Source: Zoogloea sp041904905 (GTDB taxonomy: Bacteria > Pseudomonadota > Gammaproteobacteria > Burkholderiales > Rhodocyclaceae). Taken from it: a stretch of 64,000 nucleotides of DNA. The DNA is taken from NCBI RefSeq assembly GCF_041904905.1, contig NZ_JAYRMI010000001.1, positions 91,280-155,279 on the forward strand, read 5' to 3'. The notes beneath the pieces are model-generated. The model saw only the letters and a list, made by a program, of their open reading frames with translations, was not told the origin of the DNA and searched no databases. Shown here piece by piece: positions 24,678-33,793 of the stretch (position 1 is the stretch's first letter; each line of letters begins with the position of its first letter). Both the position numbers and the translations under genes were made by a program.

Positions 24678-27524
24678 TCAGGCTGCCGGCAGGCGGGTAA
24701 GCTGAGGCTTGAGCTTTTCGAGCGTGGCCGAGAAGTTGGCAAGCCGCTCCTTCTCCTGGGCGACCACGGCAGCAGGGGCCCGGGCCACGAAGCTCTCGTT
24801 GGCGAGCTTGGCGTTAGCCTTGACGATCTCGCCTTCGAGGCGGGCGATCTCCTTGGAGAGGCGTTCGCGTTCGGCGGCGATGTCGATCTCCACCTTCAGC
24901 ATGAGCCGCTGCTCGCCCACGATGGCGACCGGGGCGAGTTCGTCGCCACCGATCTCGTCGACCACCTGCACCTCGGAGAGCTTGGCGAGGCCGGCGATGT
25001 AGGGCGCGAACTTCTTAAGGCGCTCGCTGTTGCCGGCGGCGACCAGGGGCATGCGCTGGGCCGGCGAGATGCCCATCTCGCCCCGCAGGTTGCGGCAGGC
25101 GTAGATGAGGCCCTTGAGCTCGGCCACGTCGGCTTCGCTCTTCTCGTCGCAGCGGCCCAGATCGGCCTGCGGGTAGCGGGCGAGGCACAGGCTTTCGACG
25201 TCCTTGCGGCCGGCGAGCGGGGCGACGGTCTGCCACAGCTCTTCGGTGACGAAGGGGATCAGCGGGTGGGCGAGGCGCAGGATGGTTTCGAGCACGCGGA
25301 TCAGGGTGCGGCGGGTGCCGCGCTGCTGGGCTTCGTTGCCGGTGTTGATCTGGACCTTGGCGAGTTCCAGGTACCAGTCGCAGTACTCGTCCCAGATGAA
25401 CTCATAGACCGTCTTGGAGACCAGGTCGAAGCGGTAGTCGGCGAAGTGCTGCTCGATCTCCTTCTCGACGCGCTGCAGGCGGCTGACGATCCAGCGGTCG
25501 GCGAAGGAGAAATCGAGCGGGCCGTTGCCGCCGCAGCTGGGGCCGTCCTGCTTGTGCTCGAGGCCCAGGTCGTGGCCCTGGACGTTCATCAGCACGAAGC
25601 GGGTGGCGTTCCAGAGCTTGTTGCAGAAGTTGCGGTAGCCCTCGCAGCGGCTCATGTCGAACTTGATGTCGCGACCGGGGCTGGCCAGGCTGGCGAAGGT
25701 GAAGCGCAGGGCGTCGGTGCCGAAGGCGGGGATGCCGTCGGGGAATTCCTTGCGGGTCTTCTTCTCGATGCTGGCGGCCTGCTTGGGGTTCATCAGGCCG
25801 GTGGTGCGCTTGGCGACCAGCGCGTCCACTCCGATGCCGTCGATCAGGTCGATCGGGTCGAGGACGTTGCCCTTCGACTTGGACATTTTGGCGCCTTCGG
25901 CGTCGCGGATCAGGCCGTGCACATAGACGTGCTTGAACGGGATCTTGCCGGTGATGTGCTTGGTCATCATGACCATGCGCGCCACCCAGAAGAAGATGAT
26001 GTCGAAGCCGGTGACGAGCACCGTGGAGGGCAGGTAGAGATCGAGCGCGTCGTTGGACTTGGTCGGGTAGTCGGGCGTCCAGTCGAGGGTCGAGAACGGC
26101 CACAGGGCGGACGAGTACCAGGTGTCGAGGACGTCCGGGTCGCGGGTGAGCGGGCCGGGGTAGCCGGCCTTGTCGGCCAGGGCGCGGGCTTCCTCTTCGG
26201 TGTGGGCGACGAAGCATTCGCCGTCGATGCCGTACCACGCCGGGATCTGGTGGCCCCACCACAGCTGACGCGAGATGCACCAGTCCTGGATGTTGTTGAG
26301 CCACTGGTTGTAGGTGTTCACCCAGTTCTCGGGCACGAACTTGATCTCGCCGGAGGCGACGACGTCGAGCGCCTTCTCGGTGATCGACTTGCCGTCGGCG
26401 CCGGGCTTGCTCATGGCCACGAACCACTGGTCGGTGAGCATGGGCTCGATGACGACGCCGGTGCGGTCGCCACGGGGAACCTGCAGCTTGTGGGGCTTGG
26501 TGTCCACCAGCACGCCGGCGGCTTCCAGGTCGGCCACGATGGCCTTGCGGGCATCGAAGCGGTCGAGGCCCTGGTACTTGGCGGGGGCGTGCTCGTTGAT
26601 CTTCGCGTCGAGCGTGAGGATGCTGATCTGCGGCAGGCCGTGGCGCTGGCCGACCGCGTAGTCGTTGAAGTCGTGGGCCGGGGTGACCTTGACCACGCCG
26701 GTGCCGAACTCGCGGTCGACGTAGTCGTCGGCGATGATCGGGATGTCGCGGTCGCACAGGGGCAGGCGGACGCGCTTGCCGATCAGGTGGGCGTAGCGCT
26801 CGTCATCCGGGTGGACCATCACGGCCACGTCGCCGAGCATGGTTTCGGGGCGGGTGGTGGCGACGGTGAGGCCGGTCAGATCGCCGATCGGGCCGTCCGC
26901 AAACGGGTAGTTGATGTGCCACATGAAGCCGTCTTCTTCTTCCTGGACGACTTCCAGGTCGGAGACGGCGGTGTGCAGCTTGGGATCCCAGTTGACCAGC
27001 CGCTTGCCGCGGTAGATCAGGCCTTCGTTGTAGAGGCGCACGAAGGTCTCGGTGACGACCTTGTTGAGGCCGGCGTCCATCGTGAAGCGTTCGCGGCTCC
27101 AGTCGGGGCTGGTGCCCATGCGGCGCATCTGGCGGGTGATGGTGCCGCCGGAGTATTCCTTCCACTCCCACACCTTCTCGAGGAACTTCTCGCGGCCGAG
27201 GTCGTGGCGGGAGACGCCCTGGGCGTCAAGCTGGCGTTCGACGACGATCTGGGTGGCGATGCCGGCGTGGTCGGTGCCCGGCTGCCACAGGGTGTTCCAG
27301 CCGCGCATGCGATGGTAGCGGGTGAGCGCGTCCATGATCGTCTGGTTGAAACCGTGCCCCATGTGCAGGGTGCCGGTGACGTTGGGCGGCGGCAGCAGGA
27401 TGCAGAAGGATTGGTCGGCGGGCTTGCTGCGGTCGAGGCCGGCGGCGAAGTAGCCGCTCGACTCCCAGTGCTCATACCAGCGGCGTTCGATCTCCGCCGG
27501 CTCGAAACTTTTGGCCAGTTCCAT
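24678..27524 (-). CDS. valS: Valyl-tRNA synthetase
   Basis: The 948-residue class I synthetase charges tRNA-Val. The HIGH motif appears as HMGH in NVTGTLHMGHG (residues 48-58). The KMSKS motif is exact in AKMSKSKGNVLDP near residue 545. The C-terminal coiled arm is seen in ERLSKEIARLEGEIVKANAKL. The ATG at 27524 gives the usual MELAKSFEP start. The frame extends 21 bases up to a TTG that is less likely. The very long open frame on the opposite strand is a product of GC-rich codons and is not a gene. Confidence 0.97.
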   Translation of the reverse strand: MELAKSFEPAEIERRWYEHWESSGYFAAGLDRSKPADQSFCILLPPPNVTGTLHMGHGFNQTIMDALTRYHRMRGWNTLWQPGTDHAGIATQIVVERQLDAQGVSRHDLGREKFLEKVWEWKEYSGGTITRQMRRMGTSPDWSRERFTMDAGLNKVVTETFVRLYNEGLIYRGKRLVNWDPKLHTAVSDLEVVQEEEDGFMWHINYPFADGPIGDLTGLTVATTRPETMLGDVAVMVHPDDERYAHLIGKRVRLPLCDRDIPIIADDYVDREFGTGVVKVTPAHDFNDYAVGQRHGLPQISILTLDAKINEHAPAKYQGLDRFDARKAIVADLEAAGVLVDTKPHKLQVPRGDRTGVVIEPMLTDQWFVAMSKPGADGKSITEKALDVVASGEIKFVPENWVNTYNQWLNNIQDWCISRQLWWGHQIPAWYGIDGECFVAHTEEEARALADKAGYPGPLTRDPDVLDTWYSSALWPFSTLDWTPDYPTKSNDALDLYLPSTVLVTGFDIIFFWVARMVMMTKHITGKIPFKHVYVHGLIRDAEGAKMSKSKGNVLDPIDLIDGIGVDALVAKRTTGLMNPKQAASIEKKTRKEFPDGIPAFGTDALRFTFASLASPGRDIKFDMSRCEGYRNFCNKLWNATRFVLMNVQGHDLGLEHKQDGPSCGGNGPLDFSFADRWIVSRLQRVEKEIEQHFADYRFDLVSKTVYEFIWDEYCDWYLELAKVQINTGNEAQQRGTRRTLIRVLETILRLAHPLIPFVTEELWQTVAPLAGRKDVESLCLARYPQADLGRCDEKSEADVAELKGLIYACRNLRGEMGISPAQRMPLVAAGNSERLKKFAPYIAGLAKLSEVQVVDEIGGDELAPVAIVGEQRLMLKVEIDIAAERERLSKEIARLEGEIVKANAKLANESFVARAPAAVVAQEKERLANFSATLEKLKPQLTRLPAA

Positions 27525-27608
27525 GGGGTCTGTCTTTGAAGGCAAAACGCGGATTATAGCGGATGCACGCCGCCCGCCCGGTGGCGTGACCCGGCCTGGA
27601 GGCGGAGA

Positions 27609-28103
27609 TCAGTCGCCCGATTGGTTATCGAGGGTGTCGGCGATCTCTGCGGAGACGGCGGGAAGGAGGGTGGCGCGCAGATGGGCGGCGGCCTTGTCGC
27701 CGATGCGGGCGGCCAGTTCGTCCAGCTCGCGGGAGACTAGCTGGGGCAGTTCGTTGGCAACCCAGTGCTCGATGTGGCGGGCGATGGCGGCATCGAGGGC
27801 CACCAGCTGCGCCTGGAAGTCGACGGCCGCAGCGGCGGGGGCGATGACCGGGCTGTCGTCGACGATCTCGGGTTCGCCCAGGGCGGGCTCGTCGTCGGCG
27901 GGGGTGAGGACGATCGGGGCGCGCTCGCCGATGAAGGGCTCGATCCGCTCCTCCACCACGTCGGTGAGCACCGGCAGGTCGTCGTCGTCCGCCGCGATGA
28001 GGTGCTCGTGGCGGTGCATCAGGGCGGCGGCCTTTTCGATCAGGACGTCGCCGTCTTCGTCCTCGAGGGGGATCTCAAGTTCGGTCTTGGGGTGAGAGGT
28101 CAT
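27609..28103 (-). CDS. Acidic conserved protein, DUF2486-like
   Basis: The 164-residue protein is strongly acidic in its first half (PLEDEDGDVLIEKA, AADDDDLPVLTDVVEERIEP). It ends with a helical region (IARHIEHWVANELPQLVSREL, then ARIGDKAAAHLRATLLPAVSAEI). This layout matches the betaproteobacterial DUF2486 proteins encoded near holC. I base that on pattern and context and could not search. It overlaps holC by four bases (ATGA) and precedes valS by 84 bases. The function is unknown. Confidence 0.8.
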   Translation of the reverse strand: MTSHPKTELEIPLEDEDGDVLIEKAAALMHRHEHLIAADDDDLPVLTDVVEERIEPFIGERAPIVLTPADDEPALGEPEIVDDSPVIAPAAAAVDFQAQLVALDAAIARHIEHWVANELPQLVSRELDELAARIGDKAAAHLRATLLPAVSAEIADTLDNQSGD

Positions 28104-28531
28104 TCGCCGCTCCGTTGGTTCAGGTCGTGGGCGCTCAGCGCGTGCCCCTGTTCCTTGTAGCGCCGGAAGCGCCCGCGGGCGGCCTGGCGTTCCGGATCGG
28201 TCGGGCCGACGACCTCGATCACCAGCGAGAAGCGCTCGAAGCCGTCGGGCAGATCGTCGCCCAGGTTGATGAGCACGTCGTCGGCGGGCAGGGCGTCAAG
28301 GCGGCTGCCGATCACCACCGGCGTCTCGGCCGCCAGGGGCGAGCCGGCCGCCACGTGGGGCACGAAGGCGAGGGGCTGGAAGCTCCACAGCATCTGGTCG
28401 AAATGCCGCGCGGTGTTGCCGTCCGGGGCGAAGACCGACACCCGCCGTCCGCCCCCGAAGGCCTTGGCGGTGAGCACGCAGGCCACCCGAAGCCGGTCGG
28501 GGGCGTTGTGGTAGAAGCGGACGTCGGTCAT
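28100..28531 (-). CDS. holC: DNA polymerase III chi subunit
   Basis: The 143-residue protein is HolC, which links the clamp loader to single-stranded DNA-binding protein. The family start VRFYHNAPDRLRVACVLTAKA is present, with FDQMLWSFQPLAFVPH, then PVVIGSRLDALPADDVLINL and the end GRFRRYKEQGH. The gene lies between pepA (7 bases upstream) and the acidic gene (overlapping). This is the pepA-holC-valS order also seen in gammaproteobacteria. Confidence 0.93.
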   Translation of the reverse strand: MTDVRFYHNAPDRLRVACVLTAKAFGGGRRVSVFAPDGNTARHFDQMLWSFQPLAFVPHVAAGSPLAAETPVVIGSRLDALPADDVLINLGDDLPDGFERFSLVIEVVGPTDPERQAARGRFRRYKEQGHALSAHDLNQRSGE

Positions 28532-28538
28532 GCGGGGC

Positions 28539-30026
28539 TTACAGGCCGGCGCGGCCGATCAGGAACTGGGTGAGCAGCGGCACCGGTCGGCCGGTGGCGC
28601 CCTTGTCCGCGCCGGATTTCCAGGCCGTGCCGGCGATGTCCAGGTGCGCCCACTTGTAGGCCTTGGTGAAGCGGGCCAGGAAGCACGCCGCCGTGATCGT
28701 GCCGGCGCCCTTGCTGCCGATGTTGGGGATGTCGGCGAAGTTGCTCTTGAGCATGTCCTGGTATTCGTCCCACAGGGGCAGCTGCCAGGCCTTGTCGCCG
28801 GCGGCCTGACCGCTGGCGAGCAGCTCGGCGGCGAGCGCGTCGTCGTTGGCGAGGAGGCCCGAGGTGAGGTTGCCCAGGGCGATGATGCAGGCGCCGGTGA
28901 GGGTGGCTACGTCGATTACGGCCACCGGGTCGAAGCGCTCGGCGTAGGTGAGGGCGTCGCAGAGGATCAGCCGGCCTTCGGCGTCGGTGTTGAGCACCTC
29001 GATGGTCTGGCCGGACATGGAGGTGACGATGTCGCCGGGCTTGGTGGCAGCGCCGCCGGGCATGTTCTCGGTGGTCGGGACAAGACCGACCACGTTGATC
29101 GGCAGCGCCATCTGCGCGATGGCCTTGAAGGTGCCCAGCACGCTGGCGGCGCCGCACATGTCGTACTTCATCTCGTCCATGCCCTCGCCGGGCTTGAGGG
29201 AGATGCCGCCGGTGTCGAAGGTGATGCCCTTGCCCACCAGCACGACCGGCTTGTCCTTGGCCTTGCCGCCCTTGTAGTTGAGGACGATGAACTTGGGCGG
29301 CTCGTGGGAGCCGCGGGCCACCGACAGCAGGGCGCCCATGCCGAGCTTCTCCATGTCGCCCTGGTCGAGCACCTCGACCTTGATCTTGTGATCCTTGGCC
29401 AGCTTGCGGGCGGCGGTGGCGAGGTAGGTGGGCGTGCACACGTTGCCGGGCAGGTTGCCCAGGGTCTTGGCGAGCGCCATACCTTCGGCGATGGCGGTGC
29501 CGCGACGTACTGCCGCCTCGAGCGGAGCGGTGTCCTTGGTCTTGGTGAGGAAGGCGATCTTCCGGACGCCCTTCCTGGATTCGTCGCGCTTCGATTTGAG
29601 TTCGTCGCAGCGGTAGGTGCTGTCCTCGAGGATCTGCGCGGCCTGGGCGATGCGCCAGGCGAGATCGCGGTGAGGCAGTTCGGCATCGGTGAGGCAGAAC
29701 GCAGCGTCGGCCGCCACCGTGCCGGCGAGCTGCTTTGCGGCGGCCGTCACGGCGTCGCGGTAGAGCTTGTCGGTGAGTTCGTCGGCCTTGCCGAGGCTGA
29801 CCAGCAGCACGCGCGGAGCAGCGATGCCGGGGAGGTTGTGGAGCATCAGGGTGGCGCCGGCCTTGTCGTCGAGTTCGCCCCGGGCGAGTAGGGCGCCAAT
29901 GGCGCCGTCGGAGGCCTTGTCGAGCGACCTGGCGGCTGCGCTCGGATCGCCCCCGGCGTACACACCGGCCACCACGCAGTCGCTCTTGAGTTTTTCCGGC
30001 GCTCCGGCCTTTATGGTAAATTCCAC
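28539..30026 (-). CDS. pepA: Leucyl aminopeptidase (M17, cytosol aminopeptidase)
   Basis: The 495-residue protein removes N-terminal residues from peptides using two metal ions. The M17 signature NTDAEGRLIL is present. The lysine/aspartate metal site is VGKGITFDTGGISLKP, and MKYDMCGAASVLG follows. The N-terminal macro-like domain is normal in length. In enteric bacteria PepA also binds DNA, but this cannot be judged here. A good ribosome binding site AAGGAG precedes the ATG, and a clear promoter lies about 40-70 bases upstream. Confidence 0.95.
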   Translation of the reverse strand: MEFTIKAGAPEKLKSDCVVAGVYAGGDPSAAARSLDKASDGAIGALLARGELDDKAGATLMLHNLPGIAAPRVLLVSLGKADELTDKLYRDAVTAAAKQLAGTVAADAAFCLTDAELPHRDLAWRIAQAAQILEDSTYRCDELKSKRDESRKGVRKIAFLTKTKDTAPLEAAVRRGTAIAEGMALAKTLGNLPGNVCTPTYLATAARKLAKDHKIKVEVLDQGDMEKLGMGALLSVARGSHEPPKFIVLNYKGGKAKDKPVVLVGKGITFDTGGISLKPGEGMDEMKYDMCGAASVLGTFKAIAQMALPINVVGLVPTTENMPGGAATKPGDIVTSMSGQTIEVLNTDAEGRLILCDALTYAERFDPVAVIDVATLTGACIIALGNLTSGLLANDDALAAELLASGQAAGDKAWQLPLWDEYQDMLKSNFADIPNIGSKGAGTITAACFLARFTKAYKWAHLDIAGTAWKSGADKGATGRPVPLLTQFLIGRAGL

Positions 30027-30067
30027 CCGCTTCTCCTTGGCAATACGCGTCTTTGGGCAATCGCGCC

Positions 30068-30096
30068 ATTATGGCCGGCACCCTGGCGGACGTCAA
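30068..30096 (-). promoter_or_regulatory. Sigma70-type promoter of pepA-holC-valS
   Basis: On the minus strand TTGACG (30091-30096) and CATAAT (30068-30073) are separated by exactly 17 bases, each matching five of six consensus positions. It points toward pepA, whose ATG is about 40 bases downstream of the -10 element. Confidence 0.7.
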
Positions 30097-30131
30097 AACG
30101 GCTGTCCGGCAACGCTAGACCCCTTCTCCGC

Positions 30132-31211
30132 ATGATTTTTCTCCGAGCCGCCCAGCGCGAATTCACCCAGAACGCCGTCGCGGTTTTCGTGGCGCTGTTT
30201 GCCATCCTGATCTCCACCGTGCTCATCCGCCTGCTGGGGCAGGCCGCGGGCGGCCGTGTGCCGGCCGATGCGGTGCTGGCCCTGATCGGCTTCGGCGCCG
30301 TCGCTCAGATGCCGGTGGTGCTGTCCCTCACGGTCTTCATCGCGGTGCTCATGACCCTCTCCCGCTGGTATCGGGATTCCGAGATGGTCGTGTGGTTTTC
30401 CAGCGGCCTGCCGCTCACCGCCTGGGTGCGGCCGGTGCTTCGGTTTGCGCTGCCGGTGGTGGTGCTGATCGCTGCGCTGTCGCTGTTCGTGGCGCCATGG
30501 GCCCAGAAGAAGAGCGTCGAGTACAAGGAGCAGTTGAACAACCGCGACGACGTCTCCCGAGTGGCGCCCGGGCTGTTCCGCGAATCGTCCGGCGGTGAGC
30601 GGGTGTTCTTCGTCGAGGCCCTGTCGGGTGAGGAGGGGCGCGCCCGCAACGTGTTCGCCAGCAGCATGCAGAACGGCCGGCTGGGCGTGATGGTGGCCTC
30701 CGAAGGCCACACCGAAGTCGACCCCTCGTCGGGCAACCGTTACGTGGTGCTGGAGCGTGGGCGGCGCTACGAAGGCACGCCAGGCACCCCGAGCTACCGG
30801 GTGATGGAATTCGAGCGTTACCAGATCCTGATGGAGTCCAAGGAGGCGCAGTCGGCGCCCCGTCAGCCCAAGACGCTGGCGCTGCCGGCCCTCATCAAGA
30901 GCCCTGACGACCGCAGTCGCGGCGAGCTGCTGGCACGGATCAGCACCCCGGTGCTGGCCACCATGCTGTCCCTGCTCGCGATTCCCCTCTCGTTCGTCAA
31001 CCCCCGCGCCGGGCGGACCAACAACCTGATCCTGGCGGTGCTGGTGTACCTCATCTACAGCAACGCGGTGAGCGTCTGCCAGGCCTGGGTGGGGCAGGGG
31101 CGTCTGCGCTTCGACGTGGGCCTGTGGATTCCCCATCTGGCGATGCTGGGGGTGCTGGCCATCCTGTTTTACCGGCGGATCAGCGTGTTCGCGCGTTGGC
31201 GGAGGCGCTGA
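30132..31211 (+). CDS. lptF: LPS export permease LptF
   Basis: The 359-residue inner-membrane protein is one of the two permease subunits of the LptB2FG transporter, which extracts lipopolysaccharide toward the outer membrane. It has the N-terminal membrane segments (FVALFAILISTVLIRLLG, VVLSLTVFIAVLMTLSRWYRD, VLRFALPVVVLIAALSLFV). A periplasmic beta-jellyroll follows (RVFFVEALSGEEGRARNVF, ERGRRYEGTPG), then three C-terminal segments. Its stop overlaps the lptG ATG. It is divergent from pepA, an arrangement common in proteobacteria. Confidence 0.95.
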   Translation: MIFLRAAQREFTQNAVAVFVALFAILISTVLIRLLGQAAGGRVPADAVLALIGFGAVAQMPVVLSLTVFIAVLMTLSRWYRDSEMVVWFSSGLPLTAWVRPVLRFALPVVVLIAALSLFVAPWAQKKSVEYKEQLNNRDDVSRVAPGLFRESSGGERVFFVEALSGEEGRARNVFASSMQNGRLGVMVASEGHTEVDPSSGNRYVVLERGRRYEGTPGTPSYRVMEFERYQILMESKEAQSAPRQPKTLALPALIKSPDDRSRGELLARISTPVLATMLSLLAIPLSFVNPRAGRTNNLILAVLVYLIYSNAVSVCQAWVGQGRLRFDVGLWIPHLAMLGVLAILFYRRISVFARWRRR

Positions 31212-32287
31212 TGATTCCCGTTTACATCCGCTACCTGAGCCGCGAGATCTACTCCGCGGTGTTCCTGGTCCTGCTGGCTTTCCTGGGGCTGTTCGCGTTC
31301 TTCGATCTGGTCAATGAGCTCGACGAGATCGGCAAGGGCGGTTACATGCTCCACCACGCGGCGATCTACGTTGCGATGATCATGCCCGGGCGGGTCTATG
31401 AGTTGCTGCCCATCGCCGTGCTGATCGGCACCCTGTACGCCCTGACCACCCTCGCCCGGCATTCCGAGATCACCGTGCTGCGGGCCTCGGGCTTGTCCAC
31501 CCGGCGCTTTCTGCTGGGGCTGCTGTCGATCGGCAGCGTGTTCGTAGTGGTGACCTTCATCTTTGGCGAATATCTTGCCCCGCCGGCCGAGCGGGCTGCC
31601 CAGCAGTGGCGGCTGGCGGCGACGCGCTCGATGGTCTCCCAGGAACTGCGCACCGGCCTGTGGGTGCGCGACGGTCGCCGCTTCGTGAACGTGCGCAACG
31701 TGCTGCCCGATACCACGCTGCAGGGCGTGCGGCTGTATGAATTCGACGAGCGGGCGGTGCTGCTGTCCATCAGCGAGGCCGAAAAGGGCGTCTACGACGA
31801 GCGCGCTGGCTGGAGCCTGACCAACGTCGCCCAGACCCGCTTCCTGCCCGATCGCACCGAAACCGAAAAGCTGCCCGACCTGCTCTGGAAATCCGAGCTC
31901 ACGCCGGATGTGCTGTCGGTGCTGATGGTGGTGCCGGAGCGGATGTCGGTGGAAACCCTGTACTCGTACATCCGCCACCTCGAGGAGAACAACCAGCGCA
32001 CGACCCGCTACGAGATCGCCCTCTGGAAGAAGCTGGCCTACCCGTTTGCGTCGCTGGTGATGATGGGGCTGGCGCTGCCCTTCGGCTACATGCAGACGCG
32101 GATGGGCGGGGTGAGCCTGCGGGTGTTCTCGGGGATCATGATCGGCGTCGGCTTCCACCTGCTGAACGGCCTGTTCTCCAACCTTGGCGTCATCAACGGT
32201 TGGATTCCGGCCGTCGCGGCACTTACCCCCAGCGCCACCTTCCTGCTCGCGGCGGGTGTGATGATGTGGTGGGTGGAGCGCCGCTAG
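31211..32287 (+). CDS. lptG: LPS export permease LptG
   Basis: The 358-residue protein is the partner of LptF. It starts IPVYIRYLSREIYSAVFLV and shows the coupling-helix region LYALTTLARHSEITVLRASG, which contacts the LptB ATPase. A periplasmic beta domain (TGLWVRDGRRFVNVRNVLPD) and C-terminal segments (FASLVMMGLALPFGYMQTR) follow. The ATG overlaps the lptF stop. LptB and LptC are not in the window. Confidence 0.95.
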   Translation: MIPVYIRYLSREIYSAVFLVLLAFLGLFAFFDLVNELDEIGKGGYMLHHAAIYVAMIMPGRVYELLPIAVLIGTLYALTTLARHSEITVLRASGLSTRRFLLGLLSIGSVFVVVTFIFGEYLAPPAERAAQQWRLAATRSMVSQELRTGLWVRDGRRFVNVRNVLPDTTLQGVRLYEFDERAVLLSISEAEKGVYDERAGWSLTNVAQTRFLPDRTETEKLPDLLWKSELTPDVLSVLMVVPERMSVETLYSYIRHLEENNQRTTRYEIALWKKLAYPFASLVMMGLALPFGYMQTRMGGVSLRVFSGIMIGVGFHLLNGLFSNLGVINGWIPAVAALTPSATFLLAAGVMMWWVERR

Positions 32288-32323
32288 CCGTCAGCTGTGG
32301 CTGCGGCAATCGATCTGTGACGT

Positions 32324-32794
32324 TTATTTTGTGGGCGTCAACAGCACGATCCGGGTGCCGGCCAGGCGGTCGTGCAGAAACTGACGGTCCCGGTCAAGCA
32401 GGGCCCACAACAGCCCGACGCCAAAGAGGCACACCGACGGCCAGGCCAGCACATAGCGCAGCGCAGCCTGTCCGGTCGTGAGCGGTTTGCCTTCCAGATC
32501 GACGATCCGCAGCTTCCAGGTCTGCATGGCGAGGGTCTGCCCGCCACGTCGCCAGTACCACAGGTAATAGCCCCCCAGCACCGCAAAGATGTACGCCCAC
32601 AGGAACCCGCCACCCGGGGTGTAGTTTGTGCCCACGCCCACAATGAGCAGCGGCACCATGAAAGTGAGCGCCAGCACCCCGAGCAGGAGGAGGCTCTCGT
32701 ACAGCATGCTGGCAAGACGGCGGCGAAGGCCGGCGAGTTCGGCGGATTGCCGAGCCGACGGCGCTGCCGGCGGCTTCAGTTGATTCGGGGGCAT
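32324..32794 (-). CDS. RDD-family membrane protein
   Basis: The 156-residue protein is a small membrane protein of the RDD family. The diagnostic Arg-Asp-Asp-like positions appear in GLRRRLASMLYESLLLLG and in LLDRDRQFLHDRLAGTRIV. Four hydrophobic stretches are visible (LYESLLLLGVLALTFMVPLL, FLWAYIFAVLGGYYLWYW and two near the C-terminus). The segment GGQTLAMQTWKLRIVDLEGK is typical of the family. It is the last gene of a sigma factor-DUF3619-DUF3106-RDD operon. The function is unknown. Confidence 0.87.
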   Translation of the reverse strand: MPPNQLKPPAAPSARQSAELAGLRRRLASMLYESLLLLGVLALTFMVPLLIVGVGTNYTPGGGFLWAYIFAVLGGYYLWYWRRGGQTLAMQTWKLRIVDLEGKPLTTGQAALRYVLAWPSVCLFGVGLLWALLDRDRQFLHDRLAGTRIVLLTPTK

Positions 32795-32804
32795 CGAGAT
32801 CGGG

Positions 32805-33446
32805 TCAGGGTTTGACGACTGGGGTTGCCGCCGGGCTTGCGGCGGCGGTGGCAGGCAGGTCGGCGGGGGCGGCCGTTGCAGTGCCGCTTGCCGGCGCAAT
32901 CGAGGTGGGAGGCTCGACGGGCGGCTTCTTCACGACGATCTTGGGTGCCGTCGGGCGGGGCGGCGGTGGCGCGGTCAGGGGCTTGATCGGCGGGGCGCCG
33001 ATCTTGGGGATGGCCGGTTTGGCCGCCGGGGTCTTGGCGGCCTGCTCGAAGCGCTGCTTCTCCTCGGTGGGCAGCTCCTTGTAGGCGTTCCACTTCTGGC
33101 GCAGCGATTCGCGCTGTTCCGGCGGAATCCGCTGCAGGTTGCGATATTGATCCCGCGCCACCTCCCGCTGCTCGGGCGTGAGCGAGAACCAGGTTTCCAT
33201 CCGCCCCTGAAGGCGCGACTGCTCCTCCGGCGTGTAGCCGGGGAAGCGTTCGGAAATGCCCGCCCACTTGCGCTTGCGTTCGTCCGAGAGGCTGTCCCAC
33301 TCCTTTGCCAGCGGCGCGAGGGTGCGCCGCTGATCGGGTGTAAGCTCGTTCCAGGTCGGTGCCTTGAGAGGCGGTGCCGCCACGGCTGCGGCGGAGCACG
33401 CAATCGCCAGGGATGCGATCACTCGGGCGATTCGTTTTGAACCCAT
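32805..33446 (-). CDS. DUF3106-family secreted protein
   Basis: The 213-residue protein starts with a signal peptide (KRIARVIASLAIACSAAAVAA). It contains four or so repeats of a short helical motif: ELTPDQRRTLAPLAKEWDSL, SDERKRKWAGISERFPGYTP, EEQSRLQGRMETWFSLTPEQ and RIPPEQRESLRQKW. This matches DUF3106, a family of periplasmic helical proteins somewhat like Spy/CpxP chaperones in pattern. The C-terminal third is Pro/Ala-rich and looks disordered. The start overlaps the DUF3619 gene by 28 bases. The role is unknown. A periplasmic stress sensor for the sigma factor is a possible inference. Confidence 0.85.
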   Translation of the reverse strand: MGSKRIARVIASLAIACSAAAVAAPPLKAPTWNELTPDQRRTLAPLAKEWDSLSDERKRKWAGISERFPGYTPEEQSRLQGRMETWFSLTPEQREVARDQYRNLQRIPPEQRESLRQKWNAYKELPTEEKQRFEQAAKTPAAKPAIPKIGAPPIKPLTAPPPPRPTAPKIVVKKPPVEPPTSIAPASGTATAAPADLPATAAASPAATPVVKP

Positions 33447-33793
33447 GCGTCGAATCCGCGATCCAGGTAGGCGTCAATGGGGAGGTCGTCCGCGAGGAGG
33501 GCGCTATCGAGTTCCTCCAGCTCGGCGGTGTGCTGCAGCTCGCCAAGGAAACCGCTGCCCACCACCGCCAGGACGATCAGCAGCATGGCAAGGGCCGTCT
33601 TGCCCCGCGGTGCGATGTGCTCGGTGAACAGGCTTCCAATGCCGGCAAGGCTGAACCCGCCGACCGCGAGCTTCTGTCGCGAAAGCGCTTTGCGGCGCGC
33701 CTCGTGGAGGCGACTGGAGACGTCCGGCGAGAGGTTGCGCGTCGAGGCGTTGAGGTGCTGCCGGATCCGGAACTGAAGATCGTGTTCGTTCAT
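33419..33793 (-). CDS. DUF3619-family single-span membrane protein, possible anti-sigma factor
   Basis: The 124-residue protein has a cytoplasmic N-terminal helical part (NEHDLQFRIRQHLNASTRNL, SRLHEARRKALSRQKLAV) and one membrane span (TALAMLLIVLAVVGSGFLGEL). A short periplasmic acidic tail follows (TAELEELDSALLADDLPIDAYLD, given to mark the position). This matches DUF3619. The ATG overlaps the stop of the sigma factor gene. Anti-sigma factors for ECF sigma factors usually have this position and topology, so that role is plausible but unproven. Confidence 0.83.
   Translation of the reverse strand: MNEHDLQFRIRQHLNASTRNLSPDVSSRLHEARRKALSRQKLAVGGFSLAGIGSLFTEHIAPRGKTALAMLLIVLAVVGSGFLGELQHTAELEELDSALLADDLPIDAYLDRGFDAWVQNESPE

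Noticed and set aside
24645..27539. A plus-strand open frame of more than 900 codons opposite valS.
   Set aside because: It is a by-product of GC-rich codon use in valS. Its composition is Val/Gly/Asp/His-rich and shows no domain, while the minus strand encodes a complete ValS.
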